This document shows, one piece after another, positions 8,050 through 18,059 of a stretch of 64,000 nt of DNA. The first letter of the stretch is position 1; the number at the start of each line of letters is the position of its first letter. Both the position numbers and the translations under genes were made by a program. The notes below the pieces were generated by a model. The model saw nothing but the letters and a program-made list of their open reading frames with translations, had not been told where the DNA came from and made no database searches. This DNA is from Jatrophihabitans_A sp035248685 (GTDB lineage Bacteria; Actinomycetota; Actinomycetes; Mycobacteriales; Jatrophihabitantaceae): assembly GCA_035248685.1 (NCBI GenBank), contig DATFHF010000050.1:11607-75606 (forward strand), given 5' to 3'.

Positions 8050-8454
8050 ATGGCAACCGTGCAGCCTGTCATGACCTCCCCGGTCGACGCGGTCGCGAAC
8101 CTGCGGCGGTCGACGATCGTGGCGACCGTCCTGGGACTGCTGAGCATCGTGGTGCTGGCGTTCTACGGGCACGCCTTCGCCGGCATGTTCGCCTGCATCG
8201 GCCTCGCACTGGGTGCACTCAACAACAAGATGCTTCAGCGGTCGGTGCTCAGCTACGCCGAGAACGAGACGATCCGCCGGGGCCAGTTCTCCCGCAAGGT
8301 GTTCCTCCGGCTGGCCGTGATCACCGCGATCGCGTTCGGTTGCGCCTTGCTACTGCGACCGGACGGCCTGGGGGTGTTCGTCGGCCTAGCGGTGTTCCAG
8401 GTGCTGATGCTGGTCGGCGCAGCAGTGCCGGTGTTCCGCAGCATGCGGCCGTGA
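8050..8454 (+). CDS. atpI: ATP synthase protein I-like membrane protein
   Basis: 134-residue protein with four hydrophobic segments (about residues 25-43, 45-60, 88-104 and 107-126). It corresponds to the small membrane protein that sits between wecA and atpB in mycobacteria and streptomycetes, usually called AtpI. It probably helps assemble the c-ring or stabilise the Fo sector; the role is not essential in species where it was tested. It lies 4 nt after the AtpZ-like gene and upstream of atpB in the same operon. Confidence 0.8.
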   Translation: MATVQPVMTSPVDAVANLRRSTIVATVLGLLSIVVLAFYGHAFAGMFACIGLALGALNNKMLQRSVLSYAENETIRRGQFSRKVFLRLAVITAIAFGCALLLRPDGLGVFVGLAVFQVLMLVGAAVPVFRSMRP

Positions 8455-8506
8455 CCGCCGCCGCGATGACCGATCGAACCCCGTTGACCCGAAGGCGCAC
8501 AGCAGC

Positions 8507-9244
8507 ATGAGCAGACAACCCCTCGCTATCAACGTCGAGGTCGGCGGCCACATCGAGTGGCACGTCTTCGGCCTCACCTGGAACGTCGACACCATCCTCG
8601 GCACGCTGGTCGCGGGCGCGGTCGTGATCGGGCTCGGGCTGTACATGCGATCCCGGTTGAGCACCACCAAGCCGACCGGTGTGCAGCTGTTCTTCGAGAC
8701 GGTAACCAGCCAGGTCGAGGAACAGGTCGAGTCCACCATGGGGGTGCGGACCGCGCCGTTCGTGGTGCCGTTGGCCATGGCGCTATTCCTGTTCATCCTG
8801 ATCGCGAACTGGATCGCGATCATCCCGACCGGCCATCATCCGGAGTACATGCCGCCGCCGGCATCCGACGCCAACCTGGCCTATGCGCTAGCGCTGTTGG
8901 TGATCGTGACCATGCACGTCACCGGCATTCGCAAGAAGGGTTTCCGCGGCTACTACCACCACTTGGTAACCCCGCACTGGGTGATGTTCCCGATCAACCT
9001 GATCGAAGAACTGGTGCGGCCGGTGACGCTGGCGCTGCGACTCTTCGGCAACATCTTCTCCGGCGTCATCATGGTGTCGCTGATCGCGCTGTTCCCGGCT
9101 TACTTGCTGTGGGCGCCGGACATCATCTGGAAGCTGTTCGATATGTTCATCGGCCTGATCCAGGCCTTTATCTTCGCGCTACTGACCGTCCTGTACTTCA
9201 GTTCGGTTCGGCCGGCCGAGGAAGGGGCCGAGGCCGCGCATTAG
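8507..9244 (+). CDS. atpB: ATP synthase Fo subunit a
   Basis: Membrane subunit that forms the two proton half-channels against the c-ring. The 245 residues have five to six helices and the hallmark segment LALRLFGNIFSG with the essential arginine, then a C-terminal IQAFIFALLTVLYFSS helix matching the family. It is the first structural subunit of the operon. Length and motifs are ordinary. Confidence 0.97.
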   Translation: MSRQPLAINVEVGGHIEWHVFGLTWNVDTILGTLVAGAVVIGLGLYMRSRLSTTKPTGVQLFFETVTSQVEEQVESTMGVRTAPFVVPLAMALFLFILIANWIAIIPTGHHPEYMPPPASDANLAYALALLVIVTMHVTGIRKKGFRGYYHHLVTPHWVMFPINLIEELVRPVTLALRLFGNIFSGVIMVSLIALFPAYLLWAPDIIWKLFDMFIGLIQAFIFALLTVLYFSSVRPAEEGAEAAH

Positions 9245-9312
9245 GCCGGCCGGCAATCGCTTAACCTGACGGGCAATCCGTCACCACCGTGGTCATCACT
9301 TTGAGGAGAGAA

Positions 9313-9573
9313 ATGGCAGTCGACGTAACGACCAAGTCAATCGAGCTGGCCGGCGCTTTCGTCGGCGGTGGGATGGCCCTCGGCGGCGGTGCCGTCGGCG
9401 CGGCGATCGGTGACGGCCTGGCCGGCAGCTCGCTGATCTCTGGGGTGGCTCGCCAGCCCGAGGCGCAGAGCCGGCTGCAGACGCTGTTCTTCCTTACCGT
9501 CGGCCTGGTCGAGGCGATGTACTTCATCAACCTTGCCTTCGCGGTGTTGTTCGTCTTCGTCCTGGCCAAGTAG
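9313..9573 (+). CDS. atpE: ATP synthase Fo subunit c
   Basis: Proteolipid subunit that forms the rotating c-ring. The 86 residues make two glycine/alanine-rich helices around the polar loop ARQPE (residues 47-51), with the proton-carrying glutamate E67 in VGLVEAMYF. The start is the ATG at 9313, preceded by gaggag. The frame is open from 9289, but those eight residues are not family-like. In mycobacteria this subunit is the target of diarylquinolines. Confidence 0.97.
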   Translation: MAVDVTTKSIELAGAFVGGGMALGGGAVGAAIGDGLAGSSLISGVARQPEAQSRLQTLFFLTVGLVEAMYFINLAFAVLFVFVLAK

Positions 9574-9615
9574 TCCAATCCTGGCCGAGTAGCCATCTAG
9601 AGGAGTCTCGAAGTC

Positions 9616-10164
9616 ATGGCGCAGCCGCAGACTGTTCTGGCGAGCAGCAACTTCTTGGTGCCCAACGCCACCTTCATCGCCGAGTTCATCGCCTTCCTGA
9701 TCATCCTTGCGATCCTGGGGAAGTACATCCTGCCGCCGGTGCAGAAGGCGATGCGGGAACGGCAGGCGATGATCGACAAGCAGGTTGCCGACGCCGAGGA
9801 GGCTCGTAAGAAGCTGGCTGAGTCCGAGTCGGAGTACCGGCGGGCGCTGGCCGAGGCCCGCACCGAGGCTGCCCGGATCCGGGAGAGCGCCCGGGCCGAG
9901 GCCCAGCACGCGGTGGACGACCTGAAGGCGCAGGGCCAGCAGGAGTCGGCCCGCATCGTGGCCCGCGGCGAGGAGCAGCTGGCCCGCCAGCGCGGCGCGA
10001 TCGTCCGCGAGCTGCGCGCCGAGATCGGCACGCTGGCGGTCGAGCTCGCCGAGAAGATCGTCGATCAGCGGTTGGCCGACGACGCCCAGGTGTCAGCCAC
10101 CGTCGATGCGTTTTTGTCCGGCCTGGAAGCACAGGACGAAGCGCAGGCAGGTAGCCAGTCGTGA
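9616..10164 (+). CDS. atpF: ATP synthase Fo subunit b
   Basis: Peripheral stalk subunit: one N-terminal membrane helix (about residues 15-38) followed by a long charged coiled coil rich in Ala, Glu and Arg. The length of 182 residues is that of a normal b subunit. A rbs-like aggag stands before the ATG. The stop overlaps the GTG of atpH, showing coupled expression. Unlike mycobacteria, which carry a b-delta fusion, this operon has separate b and delta genes. Confidence 0.96.
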   Translation: MAQPQTVLASSNFLVPNATFIAEFIAFLIILAILGKYILPPVQKAMRERQAMIDKQVADAEEARKKLAESESEYRRALAEARTEAARIRESARAEAQHAVDDLKAQGQQESARIVARGEEQLARQRGAIVRELRAEIGTLAVELAEKIVDQRLADDAQVSATVDAFLSGLEAQDEAQAGSQS

Positions 10165-10994
10165 TCCATTCGGCCAGCCGCGCCTCGCTCGCGGAGCTCC
10201 AGCGACGGCTGGAGGCGGTGACCGGTCGGTTCAGCACGTCCGACGGGTTGATCGGTCTCGCCCGGGAAGTGCACTCCGTCGCGCAGCTGCTGGCTGCCCA
10301 GCCGCGGCTGCGCCGAGCGCTGTCGGACAGCTCGACCCAGACCGAACGGCGCACCGGGCTGGCCGATCGACTGCTGGACGGCAAGGTGAGCGCGAGCGCG
10401 TTACAGGTGGTGGACGACGCCGTCTCGCTGCGCTGGTCGAGCCAGTGGGATCTGGTGGAGGCGCTGGAGCTGGTCGCGGCCGACGCCCTGTTCGCGGCCG
10501 CCGAGGACGCTGGTGTGCTGGACCGGATCGAGGACGAGCTGTTCCGGTTCGAGCGGGTGCTGGACGGTACCTCGGAGCTCGGGGTCTTGCTGGACGAGGC
10601 GACGGTGGCCCCGCAACGCCGGATCCAGCTGTTGGACGCCCTGGTGGCCCAAAAGGTGCACCCGATCACCGCCGAGCTGCTCCGGCAGGCAATTAGCAGC
10701 CGCCGTAAGCGCACTCTGCGACTGGCCATCGACGAACTGCTGGTCGGTGCCGCCAAGCGGCGCAACCGCTCGGTGGCCAAGGTGGTGTCGGCGGTGGAGT
10801 TGTCGACCGTGCAGCAGGACCGGCTGACCACCGCGCTGACCGAGCTCTATCACCGGCCGATCAGCGTGCGGATCGCGATCGACCCCGCGGTTCGCGGCGG
10901 ACTGGTGGTGCGGATCGGCGACGAGATCATCGACGGCAGCGTCGCCGCCCGAATGCTGCAAGCGCGTAATGCCCTCGCCGGCCGAACGACCTGA
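10161..10994 (+). CDS. atpH: ATP synthase F1 subunit delta (long actinobacterial form)
   Basis: Subunit linking the top of F1 to the b stalk. At 277 residues it is about 100 longer than the E. coli protein, as in Streptomyces. The extra part is at the N-terminus, and the family fold and its VRIAIDPAVRGGLVVRIGDEIIDGS end are at the C-terminus. The closing sequence matches the conserved delta signature. The start is a GTG overlapping atpF. No fusion to b is present. Confidence 0.94.
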   Translation: MIHSASRASLAELQRRLEAVTGRFSTSDGLIGLAREVHSVAQLLAAQPRLRRALSDSSTQTERRTGLADRLLDGKVSASALQVVDDAVSLRWSSQWDLVEALELVAADALFAAAEDAGVLDRIEDELFRFERVLDGTSELGVLLDEATVAPQRRIQLLDALVAQKVHPITAELLRQAISSRRKRTLRLAIDELLVGAAKRRNRSVAKVVSAVELSTVQQDRLTTALTELYHRPISVRIAIDPAVRGGLVVRIGDEIIDGSVAARMLQARNALAGRTT

Positions 10995-11054
10995 AATTCA
11001 TAGCCACCTGACCACCCGACCGACTGAAGACCGACTGAGATAAAGGACAATGTG

Positions 11055-12746
<1,692 letters not shown>

Positions 12747-12750
12747 GAAG

Positions 12751-13683
12751 ATGGGAGCCCAGCTTCGCGTCTACCGGCGCCGAATACGTTCGGTCCAGTC
12801 GACCAAGAAGATCACCAAGGCGATGGAGCTGATCGCCGCCTCGCGCATCGCCAAGGCGCGCTCCAAGATGGAGGACGCCCGGCCGTACGCCGAGGAGCTG
12901 ACCCGGGCACTGGCCGCGCTGGGCGACAACGCCTCACTCAAGCACCCGATGCTGACCGGCGTGGAAAGCCCCAGCCGCGCCGGGGTGCTGGTGGTGACCA
13001 GTGACCGCGGCCTGGCCGGTGGTTACAACGCCAACGTGCTCAAGCAGGCCAACGAGCTCGCGCGGCGGCTGGAGGGTGAGGGCAAGCAGGTCGTCCGGTA
13101 CGTGATCGGCCGCAAGGGCGTGGCGTACTACAACTTCCGCAACATCAAGCTGGCCGGTTCCTGGACCGGCTTTTCCGAGCAGCCGAACTTCCTGGACGCC
13201 CGGGCAGCCACCGAGGCGGTGGTAGCCGCGCTGGTGGCGACGTCCGAGGGCGAGGCGAACGGCCAGGCCGGCATCGACGAGCTGTACGTGGTGTACACCC
13301 GCTTCGTGAACTCGGTGTCCCAGACGCCGGCCGCGGTGCAGGTGTCGCCGGTCTCCTCGATCGTCGAGGAAGGTGCGGAGGAGAAGAAGCCGGAATCCGG
13401 CCTGCAGGCCTCCTACGAGTTCGAACCGGAGCCGGAGCAGCTGATCGGCGCCCTGATCCCGCGCTACATCAGCGCCCGGATCTTCTCCGCGCTGCTGGAG
13501 TCGGCGGTGTCGGAGTCGGCCGCTCGGCGGCGGGCGATGAAGTCGGCCAGCGACAATGCCACCGAGCTGATCCGGACCTACACCCGGTTGGCCAACCAGG
13601 CCCGGCAGGCCGAAATCACCCAAGAAATCAGCGAGATCGTCGGTGGTGCCGACGCGTTGGCTTCGGTGGGCGAGGACGAATGA
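12751..13683 (+). CDS. atpG: ATP synthase F1 subunit gamma
   Basis: Central rotor shaft of F1. The 310 residues begin with the N-terminal helix GAQLRVYRRRIRSVQSTKKI and end with the conserved C-terminal helix around ALLESAVSESAARRRAMKSASDNA. A charged insertion near residues 205-235 (rich in Glu, Lys and Pro) corresponds to a variable loop. The gene starts 4 nt after atpA. Confidence 0.96.
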   Translation: MGAQLRVYRRRIRSVQSTKKITKAMELIAASRIAKARSKMEDARPYAEELTRALAALGDNASLKHPMLTGVESPSRAGVLVVTSDRGLAGGYNANVLKQANELARRLEGEGKQVVRYVIGRKGVAYYNFRNIKLAGSWTGFSEQPNFLDARAATEAVVAALVATSEGEANGQAGIDELYVVYTRFVNSVSQTPAAVQVSPVSSIVEEGAEEKKPESGLQASYEFEPEPEQLIGALIPRYISARIFSALLESAVSESAARRRAMKSASDNATELIRTYTRLANQARQAEITQEISEIVGGADALASVGEDE

Positions 13684-13717
13684 GCAGCGGTAACACGAAG
13701 AGAATGAGGGAACTGCG

Positions 13718-15175
13718 ATGACAACTCTGTTCGAGAGCGAATCCGACACCGCCACCCGGGCGGGTAGCCCCAGCGGACGGGTGTCGCGGGTCATCGGCCC
13801 GGTCGTCGACATCGAGTTCGGGCGTAACTCGATCCCGGAGCTCTTCAACGCGCTGACCGTCGAGATCTCGCTCGGTGAGCTGTCCAAGACGCTCACCCTC
13901 GAGGTGGCCCAGCACATCGGCGAGGACATGGTGCGGGCCATCGCGCTCCAGCCGACCGATGGGTTGGTTCGAGGCGCCGAGGTGACCGACACCGGCACCT
14001 CGATCACGGTGCCGGTCGGCAACGTCACCCTCGGTCATGTCTTCAACACCCTGGGCCAGCCGCTGGACATCGCCGCCGACGAGCTGGAGATCAAGGAGCG
14101 CTGGTCGATTCACCGGCCGCCGCCGGCGTTCGACCAGCTGGAGAGCAAGACCGAGATGTTCGCGACCGGCATCAAGGTGATCGACCTGCTCACCCCGTAC
14201 GTGGTGGGCGGCAAGATCGGCCTGTTCGGCGGCGCCGGTGTCGGCAAGACGGTGCTGATTCAAGAAATGATCTACCGGGTCGCCGAAAACTTCGGTGGTG
14301 TGTCGGTGTTCGCCGGGGTCGGCGAGCGGACCCGCGAGGGCAATGACCTGATCACTGAGATGACCGAGTCGGGGGTGCTGAGCAAGACCGCGCTGGTGTT
14401 CGGCCAGATGGACGAGCCGCCGGGCACCCGGTTGCGGGTGGCGCTGTCCGCGCTCACCATGGCGGAGTACTTCCGGGACGTGCAGAAGCAGGACGTGCTG
14501 CTGTTCATCGACAACATCTTCCGGTTCACCCAGGCCGGTTCGGAGGTGTCGACGTTGCTCGGCCGGATGCCGTCCGCGGTGGGGTACCAGCCCACCCTGG
14601 CCGACGAGATGGGCCAGCTTCAGGAGCGAATCACCTCGACCCGCGGGCACTCGATCACCTCGATGCAGGCGATCTACGTCCCGGCCGACGACATCACCGA
14701 CCCGGCGCCGCACACCACCTTCGCGCACCTGGACGCCACCACCGTGCTTTCCCGGCCGATTTCGGAGAAGGGCATCTACCCGGCGGTGGACCCGCTCGAC
14801 TCGACCTCGCGGATCCTGGATGCCCAGTACATCGGCCAGGACCACTACGACGTCGCGCAGCGGACCAAGCAGATCCTCCAGCGCTACAAGGAGCTTCAGG
14901 ACATCATCGCCATCCTCGGCATCGACGAACTGTCCGAGGAGGACAAGGTGATCGTCGGTCGGGCGCGGCGGATCGAGCGGTTCCTGTCGCAGAACACCTT
15001 CGTGGCCGAGCAGTTCACCGGTATCCCCGGCTCGTTCGTGCCGGTGGAGGAGACCATTGACGCATTCCGGCGGCTGTGCGCGGGTGACTTCGACAGCTAC
15101 CCGGAGCAGGCGTTCTTCATGTGCGGTGGCATCGAGGACCTCGAGCGCAAGGCGCACGAGCTCGGCAACGCCTGA
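13718..15175 (+). CDS. atpD: ATP synthase F1 subunit beta
   Basis: Catalytic subunit of F1, forming ATP in three alternating sites with alpha. The 485 residues show the P-loop GGAGVGKT, the beta signature around TLLGRMPSAVGYQPTLA, and the catalytic GERTREGNDL segment. Length is normal. A short purine-rich gap separates it from atpG, and atpC follows 18 nt after the stop. Confidence 0.98.
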   Translation: MTTLFESESDTATRAGSPSGRVSRVIGPVVDIEFGRNSIPELFNALTVEISLGELSKTLTLEVAQHIGEDMVRAIALQPTDGLVRGAEVTDTGTSITVPVGNVTLGHVFNTLGQPLDIAADELEIKERWSIHRPPPAFDQLESKTEMFATGIKVIDLLTPYVVGGKIGLFGGAGVGKTVLIQEMIYRVAENFGGVSVFAGVGERTREGNDLITEMTESGVLSKTALVFGQMDEPPGTRLRVALSALTMAEYFRDVQKQDVLLFIDNIFRFTQAGSEVSTLLGRMPSAVGYQPTLADEMGQLQERITSTRGHSITSMQAIYVPADDITDPAPHTTFAHLDATTVLSRPISEKGIYPAVDPLDSTSRILDAQYIGQDHYDVAQRTKQILQRYKELQDIIAILGIDELSEEDKVIVGRARRIERFLSQNTFVAEQFTGIPGSFVPVEETIDAFRRLCAGDFDSYPEQAFFMCGGIEDLERKAHELGNA

Positions 15176-15193
15176 TCAGCGAGGGACTAGCGA

Positions 15194-15580
15194 ATGGCTG
15201 AGATGCAGGTTCGGCTGGTGTCGGTCGAGCGCCCGATCTGGTCCGGCATGGCCAACGCGGTCTATGCCCGGACTACCGAGGGTGAGATCGGCATCCTGCC
15301 CGGCCACTCGCCGTTACTCGGTGCGTTGGCACCGGGTTGGCTGGTCCGGATACAGCAGACCGACGGTGTCGAACGGCGGGTCGCGGTACACGGCGGCTTC
15401 CTGTCCGTCCGGGCCGATGGCGTCTCGGTGCTCGCCGAGATGGCCGAGTCGGCCGAGGAGATCGACATCGCCCGGGCCCGCGAGGCACTGCAGCGGGCTG
15501 GTGACAGCGCGGACGAGGAAGCGGTAGCCGCCCGCAACCGGGCACTGTCGCGGCTGCGAGCCGCCGGGGAGCAGGTCTAG
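15194..15580 (+). CDS. atpC: ATP synthase F1 subunit epsilon
   Basis: Last structural subunit of the operon, sitting at the foot of gamma. The 128 residues cover the N-terminal beta-sandwich (EGEIGILPGHSPLLGALAPG) and a C-terminal two-helix part (DIARAREALQRAGDSADEEA...RALSRLRAA) that in other bacteria can extend to inhibit ATP hydrolysis. Starts with ATG after agggac. Confidence 0.95.
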   Translation: MAEMQVRLVSVERPIWSGMANAVYARTTEGEIGILPGHSPLLGALAPGWLVRIQQTDGVERRVAVHGGFLSVRADGVSVLAEMAESAEEIDIARAREALQRAGDSADEEAVAARNRALSRLRAAGEQV

Positions 15581-15635
15581 ACGCAACCAATCGGTCCGCC
15601 GGGGCTGCGGGCCGCCAGGAGTCGGAGGCGAGCAG

Positions 15636-16058
15636 GTGGCCAGGCTGGTCGAGAACGTCGGCCTGCTGGTGGCATGCCTGGTCTTTCTTGGCGGGCTGGC
15701 GGCCTGGCTGCTGGTGCTGATCCACCAGCGCCGGGTGGTCGCCTCCACCGGTGGCTTGCCAGTGGCGCTCAAGCGGGCCGAGCAGCGCTGGGCCAACGGT
15801 GTCGGACGTTACGTGGGGGACGAGCTGATCTGGTACCGGACGCTGTCGCTGTCACCGGCGGCCGCCATGCGATTGCCCCGCACCGAACTGAGCGTGGTTT
15901 CGACCCGGGCCTGGAACCCGAACCGGGACATGGCATTGCGGCCGAACCTGATGATCGCCGAGTGCCGGCTGCGTGGTGATGACCTGAGTTTGGGCTTTCC
16001 GGATAACGGGTTGACCGGATTCCTGTCCTGGCTGGAGGCCTCGGCACCTCGTTTTTAA
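15636..16058 (+). CDS. DUF2550 membrane-anchored protein
   Basis: 140-residue protein with one N-terminal membrane helix (about residues 7-28) and a small cytoplasmic domain, matching the DUF2550 family that follows atpC across actinobacteria (Rv1312 position in M. tuberculosis). Its function is unknown; the fixed place behind the ATP synthase genes suggests co-expression. It starts at a GTG with aggag-like purines upstream. It ends 11 nt from the convergent adenosyltransferase gene. Confidence 0.85.
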   Translation: MARLVENVGLLVACLVFLGGLAAWLLVLIHQRRVVASTGGLPVALKRAEQRWANGVGRYVGDELIWYRTLSLSPAAAMRLPRTELSVVSTRAWNPNRDMALRPNLMIAECRLRGDDLSLGFPDNGLTGFLSWLEASAPRF

Positions 16059-16069
16059 CTGCTCTGCTT

Positions 16070-16666
16070 CTAACTGCTCGCGGTTGGCCCACTGCCGGCC
16101 GGGCCGCCGGGTTGCCACAGCACGTCCTCGCCGCGGTTCGCGCAGCGCGCCAGGATGAACAGCAGGTCCGACAACCGGTTCAGGTATTGGGCCGCCAGCG
16201 GATTGCTGTGCTCGGGGTCGGCCTCCAGCAACGCCCAGGTGCTGCGTTCGGCCCGCCGGGCGACCGTGCGGGCCACATGCAGCAGCGCCGCACCGGGTGT
16301 GCCGCCGGGCAGGATGAAGCTGTTCAGCTTGCCGAGCTGGGCGTTGAACTCGTCGCACCAGCCTTCCAGCCGGCTCACGTAGTCCGCGGTGATCCGCAGC
16401 GGCGGGAGTTCCGGATCCGGCCGCACCGGCGTACACAGATCGGCGCCGACATCGAACAGGTCGTTCTGTACCTGCGCCAGTACCGCGACGATCTCCGCGT
16501 CCAGCTCACCCAGGGCCACCGCGACGCCGATTGCCGCGTTGGTCTCGTCCGAATCGGCAAAGGCGGCGACCCGCACGTCGGTCTTGGCCACCCGGCTGAG
16601 GTCGCCGAGCGCGGTGCTGCCGGTGTCGCCGGTTCGGGTGTAGATGCGGGTCAGATGGACGGCCAT
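16070..16666 (-). CDS. Cob(I)alamin adenosyltransferase, PduO type
   Basis: Transfers the adenosyl group of ATP to cob(I)alamin to make coenzyme B12 (adenosylcobalamin) and can hand it to mutases. The 198-residue product has the ATP-binding N-terminus YTRTGDTGST (residues 9-18), SDETNAAIG in place of the usual DELN motif, the RTVARRAER helix, and YLNRLSDLLF. It sits opposite the ethylmalonyl-CoA mutase gene 1.4 kb away, an AdoCbl-dependent enzyme, which makes a functional link likely. The position after DUF2550 is also seen in mycobacteria. Confidence 0.92.
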   Translation of the reverse strand: MAVHLTRIYTRTGDTGSTALGDLSRVAKTDVRVAAFADSDETNAAIGVAVALGELDAEIVAVLAQVQNDLFDVGADLCTPVRPDPELPPLRITADYVSRLEGWCDEFNAQLGKLNSFILPGGTPGAALLHVARTVARRAERSTWALLEADPEHSNPLAAQYLNRLSDLLFILARCANRGEDVLWQPGGPAGSGPTASS

Positions 16667-16703
16667 GGCCTCAATGTAAGCGCCGGCACCGACAACCGCC
16701 GGT

Positions 16704-17015
16704 TCATCGCAGCAACTGCTCGGCTCGGTCGAGATCCTGGGCGAACACCAGCACGTCGTAGTGCTCGCGGTCCAGCCGCGATACCGAGCACCGGATGCCC
16801 TGGCTGGACAGCAGGTTCTTCACCCGCAGTGCCTCGGTGCGAGGGGTCGCTGTCCGAATCGGCCGTAGCAGGCCGAGGTCCGCGCCCGGGCCGGACTGCG
16901 GACGGCCGGTGCGTGGTCGCGACGGCGTGAATACCCAACGCATGATGAGCATCAGGACAACGATGATGCCGGCCGCCCAGAACAGGATGCCGAGATCGAA
17001 GCCCATTCGGCTCAC
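16704..17015 (-). CDS. Small membrane protein with C-terminal alpha/beta domain, unknown function
   Basis: 103-residue protein with an N-terminal membrane helix (about residues 7-27), a Pro/Arg-rich linker, then a compact segment (RTEALRVKNLLSSQGIRCSVSRLDREHYDVLVFAQDLDRAEQLL) resembling the small DUF2007-type fold. It starts at a GTG at 17015 directly behind the gaagagagg end of a repeated element. That element's micro-ORF stop overlaps this GTG (GTGA). It ends 37 nt before the adenosyltransferase and is co-directional with it. No enzymatic motif was seen. Confidence 0.65.
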   Translation of the reverse strand: MSRMGFDLGILFWAAGIIVVLMLIMRWVFTPSRPRTGRPQSGPGADLGLLRPIRTATPRTEALRVKNLLSSQGIRCSVSRLDREHYDVLVFAQDLDRAEQLLR

Positions 17016-17062
17016 CTCTCTTCGCGCGAGCGCTCATCCCCGGCACCTCGCTCGGCTCGCAC
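17012..17062 (-). repeat. SDERSREE-type element, copy 1, with 16-codon micro-ORF
   Basis: The repeated core atgagcgctcgcgcgaag lies at 17020-17037, read on the minus strand. A frame from the GTG at 17062 reads MRAERGAGDERSREER, and its TGA (17014-17012) overlaps the GTG of the 103-residue membrane protein as GTGA. The element's end, gaagagagg, supplies the ribosome site of that gene. The other three copies are near 42.5, 49.9 and 55.8 kb. Confidence 0.7.
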
Positions 17063-17152
17063 CGCGGTTACCAGCTATCGTGCCCGAGAACCCGCTCAGC
17101 GGACCAGCCGGGCGCATCGGCCCGGCAATCAGCGCATGGAGGAGACAGCCAG

Positions 17153-18001
17153 ATGGCGCAGCGGATAGCGGTTATCGGCGCGGGCCTGATGGGTTCGGGC
17201 ATCGCCCAGGTCTCGGCGGTGGCCGGCCTGGATGTGGTGATGCGCGACGTCACCGAGCAGGCGGTGCAGGCCGGCCTGGCCGGAATCGAGAAGTCGCTGA
17301 CCAGGTTCGCGAACAAGGGCACCATCAGCTCCGACGAGGTTGCCGCCGCACTCGGTCGGATCACCACGACCACCGATCTGTCGGCGGCCGGCGACGCGGA
17401 CGTGGTTGTCGAGGCCGTGTTCGAGAGCCTGGACGTCAAGCGGCAGCTGTTCACCGACCTGGACCGGATTTGCCGGCCGGGCGCGATATTGGCGTCCAAC
17501 ACCTCGGCGATTCCGATTACCCAGATCGCCGCTGCCACCGACCGTCCGGAGGCGGTGGTCGGCACGCACTTCTTCTCCCCGGTGCCGATGATGGCGCTGT
17601 GCGAGTTGGTGCGCGGCTACAAGACCTCGGACGAGACGCTGGCCACCGCTCGTGCCTTCGCCGAGCAGGTCGGCAAGACCTGCATCGTGGTGAACCGGGA
17701 CGTCGCCGGCTTCGTCACCACCAGGCTGATTGCGGTACTGGCCAACGAGGCGGTCCGGCTGCTGGAGACCGGCGTGGCCACCGCCGAGGACATCGACACC
17801 GCCTGCCGGCTCGGCTTCGGACACGCGATGGGCCCGCTGGCCACCCTGGATCTGACCGGCGTGGACATCATGCGGCACGCGTCGGACAACATCTACGCCG
17901 ACACCCGTGACCCGAAGTTCGCGCCGCCGGAGCTGATGTCGCGGATGGTGCTGGCCGGCGACCTGGGCCGCAAGACCGGCCAGGGTTTCTACAAATACTG
18001 A
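17153..18001 (+). CDS. hbd: 3-hydroxybutyryl-CoA dehydrogenase
   Basis: NAD(P)-dependent dehydrogenase interconverting acetoacetyl-CoA and 3-hydroxybutyryl-CoA. The 282 residues cover the Rossmann domain with GxGxMG (IGAGLMGSGIAQV, residues 8-20), the catalytic region SNTSAIPIT...GTHFFSPVPMMALCELV with His and Glu, and the C-terminal dimerisation domain ending GRKTGQGFYKY. An aggag lies before the ATG. The ethylmalonyl-CoA mutase gene follows in the same direction within 60 nt, so a joint role in C4 acyl-CoA metabolism is likely. Confidence 0.93.
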   Translation: MAQRIAVIGAGLMGSGIAQVSAVAGLDVVMRDVTEQAVQAGLAGIEKSLTRFANKGTISSDEVAAALGRITTTTDLSAAGDADVVVEAVFESLDVKRQLFTDLDRICRPGAILASNTSAIPITQIAAATDRPEAVVGTHFFSPVPMMALCELVRGYKTSDETLATARAFAEQVGKTCIVVNRDVAGFVTTRLIAVLANEAVRLLETGVATAEDIDTACRLGFGHAMGPLATLDLTGVDIMRHASDNIYADTRDPKFAPPELMSRMVLAGDLGRKTGQGFYKY

Positions 18002-18059
18002 CCTGCGAACTGAGCCACATCGGCACGCGCCGATGACGCCGGTGCGCGACACTCGCAGC

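Noticed and set aside
13628..15157. A 509-codon minus-strand frame across atpD
   Set aside because: It is antisense to atpD; the His/Arg/Asp-rich translation is typical of a shadow frame.
17038..17152. Possible cobalamin riboswitch before hbd-ecm
   Set aside because: B12-linked genes made this worth checking, but no B12-box-like conserved stretch could be found in the gap.
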